Origin: Flavobacteriaceae bacterium EG-1
GTDB lineage: Bacteria; Bacteroidota; Bacteroidia; Flavobacteriales; Flavobacteriaceae
Direction: 5' to 3'
Assembly: GCF_009649685.1 (NCBI RefSeq)
Contig: NZ_WJPK01000001.1
Location: forward strand, 1,740,760-1,804,759
DNA length: 64,000 nt
Below, piece after piece: positions 63,701 to 64,000 of the stretch. A model generated the notes under the pieces. That model saw only the letters and a program-made list of their open reading frames with translations. It did not search any database and was not told where the DNA came from. How positions within the stretch are numbered: position 1 is the first letter of the stretch; each line of letters starts with the position of its first letter. The position numbers and the translations under genes were made by a program.

Positions 63701-64000
63701 GCAACAACTTATTGCTCACGTAAGTCCAAGTAATGCTGATGACACATCGGTATCATGGAAATCTTCTAATACTAATATCGCTACTGTAGATAGTAATGGA
63801 TTAGTAACAGCAATAGCAAAAGGAAATGCTACTATTACAGTTACAACAACCGATGGATCATTTGTTGCTCAATCCGTAATAAATGTAAATATGCCCGTAA
63901 CTGGCATTCTAATGAATCCGGCTACCGCCTCGTTAGAAGTAGACCAAACAATAACTATTGAAGCTATTATATCACCTTCTAACGCTAGTGATAAATCCGT
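60786..64000 (+). CDS. Large secreted PQQ sugar-dehydrogenase-like/cytochrome c/PA14/Big2 protein, partial
   Basis: At least 1071 codons, cut at the right edge; the frame is open throughout. A signal anchor (about 1-30, AILLLSIILMSAVPFIFGSG) is followed by a glucose/sorbosone dehydrogenase-type beta-propeller (about 55-455; GQRDGKIFWFD, GLALHPQFG, THRGGGLLFGDDG, YYSMGHRNPHRM, GKNYGWPLYEG). A linker region contains two haem c sites, C607VSCH and C688AYCH. A PA14 carbohydrate-binding type domain comes at about 790-945 (GVRVKGLLKAPETGTYYFWVAG). Bacterial Ig-like (Big2) repeats start near 953 (VTGVTLDETTATIDVG). It may oxidise a sugar and pass electrons through its own haems. Function inferred from domains only. 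Confidence 0.87.
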   Translation, partial: MKKHYNLRTVAILLLSIILMSAVPFIFGSGLTKAEPIGKYLNGNFPGSLPQGLPYQPVFPNITFDSPLTFNEVPNSNKIIIGQRDGKIFWFDKDPNVTVKNSMIDLSEKVGLVWDGGFLGLALHPQFGTTGKNYFYVWYTTEDANSNDFPNRYTVQNCDSEEYWGNFLILARYEANPNTLSVQPSSEQIMLKLRMYGTTHRGGGLLFGDDGFLYLTTGDQTAFKKAQDINNNLDGGVLRLDVDKNTTKSHAPIRTMPDDHGYSDEITGIGYWIPNDNPFLSPTGANFEEYYSMGHRNPHRMTKDRETGELFVGEIGGGRHEEINIVKKGKNYGWPLYEGLYKSTVCVQELHNNMSHEQPLVAFPRSEANAIIGGYVYRGNEVPELVGKYICADYGIGEEIFTVDINNGTYEQYGNFTSTNIISFGEDKEGELYIMKQGVSSLYKITSKNTGFGTTPQLLSQTGAFSDIENLTPTDGLIPYDLVESFWSDGAEKKRWMAIPNDGNHNATDEKIKYTDVDDWDFPIGSVLVKHFELPIDERNPTITKRLETRFSIKASDGNFYFVTYKWNEEQTDATLLTSGLEENIRITKANGSSETQTWSYPSTIDCVSCHNPTTGGVIGAKSRFLNKDYTYPKTGNTGNQLVTLSHLGILDQAITDADTNGILTSKSIDDATASLDEKARSYLDLNCAYCHRPGTGNRGDFDLRLNLDLVQTGVLSASPYIPLGIPNEKIVAAGDVGSSILYHRMNSIDPAIKMPPISKNKIDIKAVTLINEWIGQLDPDPCADRIIMETFNNIPGTTIAELKNEAIFPDTPSSVKELNEFRIPINVGDDYGVRVKGLLKAPETGTYYFWVAGDDNVELNLSTDASEINKTRIAYHNGWSYDVEWDKFSTQKSVGIELVAGENYYLEALMNERGGGDNLAVGWRKPSNGNGTSPFQVIPCTAFDEFNETPVVKVTGVTLDETTATIDVGALQQLIAHVSPSNADDTSVSWKSSNTNIATVDSNGLVTAIAKGNATITVTTTDGSFVAQSVINVNMPVTGILMNPATASLEVDQTITIEAIISPSNASDKS

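Overview
The window looks like a chromosome segment of a marine-type Flavobacteriaceae bacterium (phylum Bacteroidota); I do not name a genus. Pointers to this are the AT-rich DNA, a type IX secretion/gliding adhesin cluster, DUF3467 next to rpoC, promoters of the form TTTG-N19-TAnnTTTG, a general lack of Shine-Dalgarno sequences with one striking exception (rpsU), and a DUF819/DUF2851/DUF4369 background. I see no prophage, IS element, CRISPR array or rRNA operon.

Layout. 1-331: 5' part of a fabH-like gene, running off the left edge. 909-2798: htpG. 3140-5642: an SLC5 symporter and myo-inositol oxygenase on the minus strand. 5783-7414: tandem duplicated secreted proteins of unknown role. 7777-8828: MOSC protein and DoxX-like membrane protein. 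8943-11230: a secreted protein divergent from an AraC regulator/AlkB-like pair. 11407-14630: S1/P1 nuclease and a class A penicillin-binding protein. 14725-18361: an SPFH group including a 54-residue Arc-like gene, then a HAD phosphatase and a DUF819 protein. 18428-21465: a DUF4369 lipoprotein, then idi-queD-manA plus a small gene on the minus strand. 21672-27600: T9SS type B adhesin, PorP/SprF and OmpA-family genes. 28007-29596: prfC.

29818-43962 is the translation/transcription core on the minus strand. In transcription order it reads hpf, tRNA-Thr(TGT), tRNA-Tyr, tRNA-Gly, tRNA-Thr(GGT), tuf, tRNA-Trp, secE, nusG, rplKAJL, rpoB, rpoC, DUF3467. This closely matches the E. coli thrU-tyrU-glyT-thrT-tufB-secE-nusG-rplKAJL-rpoBC order. 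Upstream lie xerC, rpsU and an acyl-CoA dehydrogenase, then a run of minus-strand genes (HHH protein, AGCS symporter, K+ channel, PspC-like, DUF2851, rhodanese) up to 52136.

52281-53407 carries a MarR regulator and a YceI protein. 53496-60428 is a complete trp operon, trpE-G-D-C-F-B-A plus a small membrane protein, preceded by a consensus promoter, a leader peptide with three consecutive Trp codons and a terminator hairpin. This is a ribosome-mediated attenuator in classical form. 60786 to the right edge is a large secreted protein joining a PQQ sugar-dehydrogenase-like propeller, two CxxCH haem sites, a PA14 domain and Big2 repeats; it is cut by the window end.

Most interesting points: the trp attenuator; the strong Shine-Dalgarno and leader hairpin of rpsU in a lineage that hides its anti-SD behind bS21; MarR-type palindromes on both sides of a divergent promoter region; a recurring ATAC/GTAT dyad around the inositol and duplicated-gene region; and the multidomain 60786 protein.
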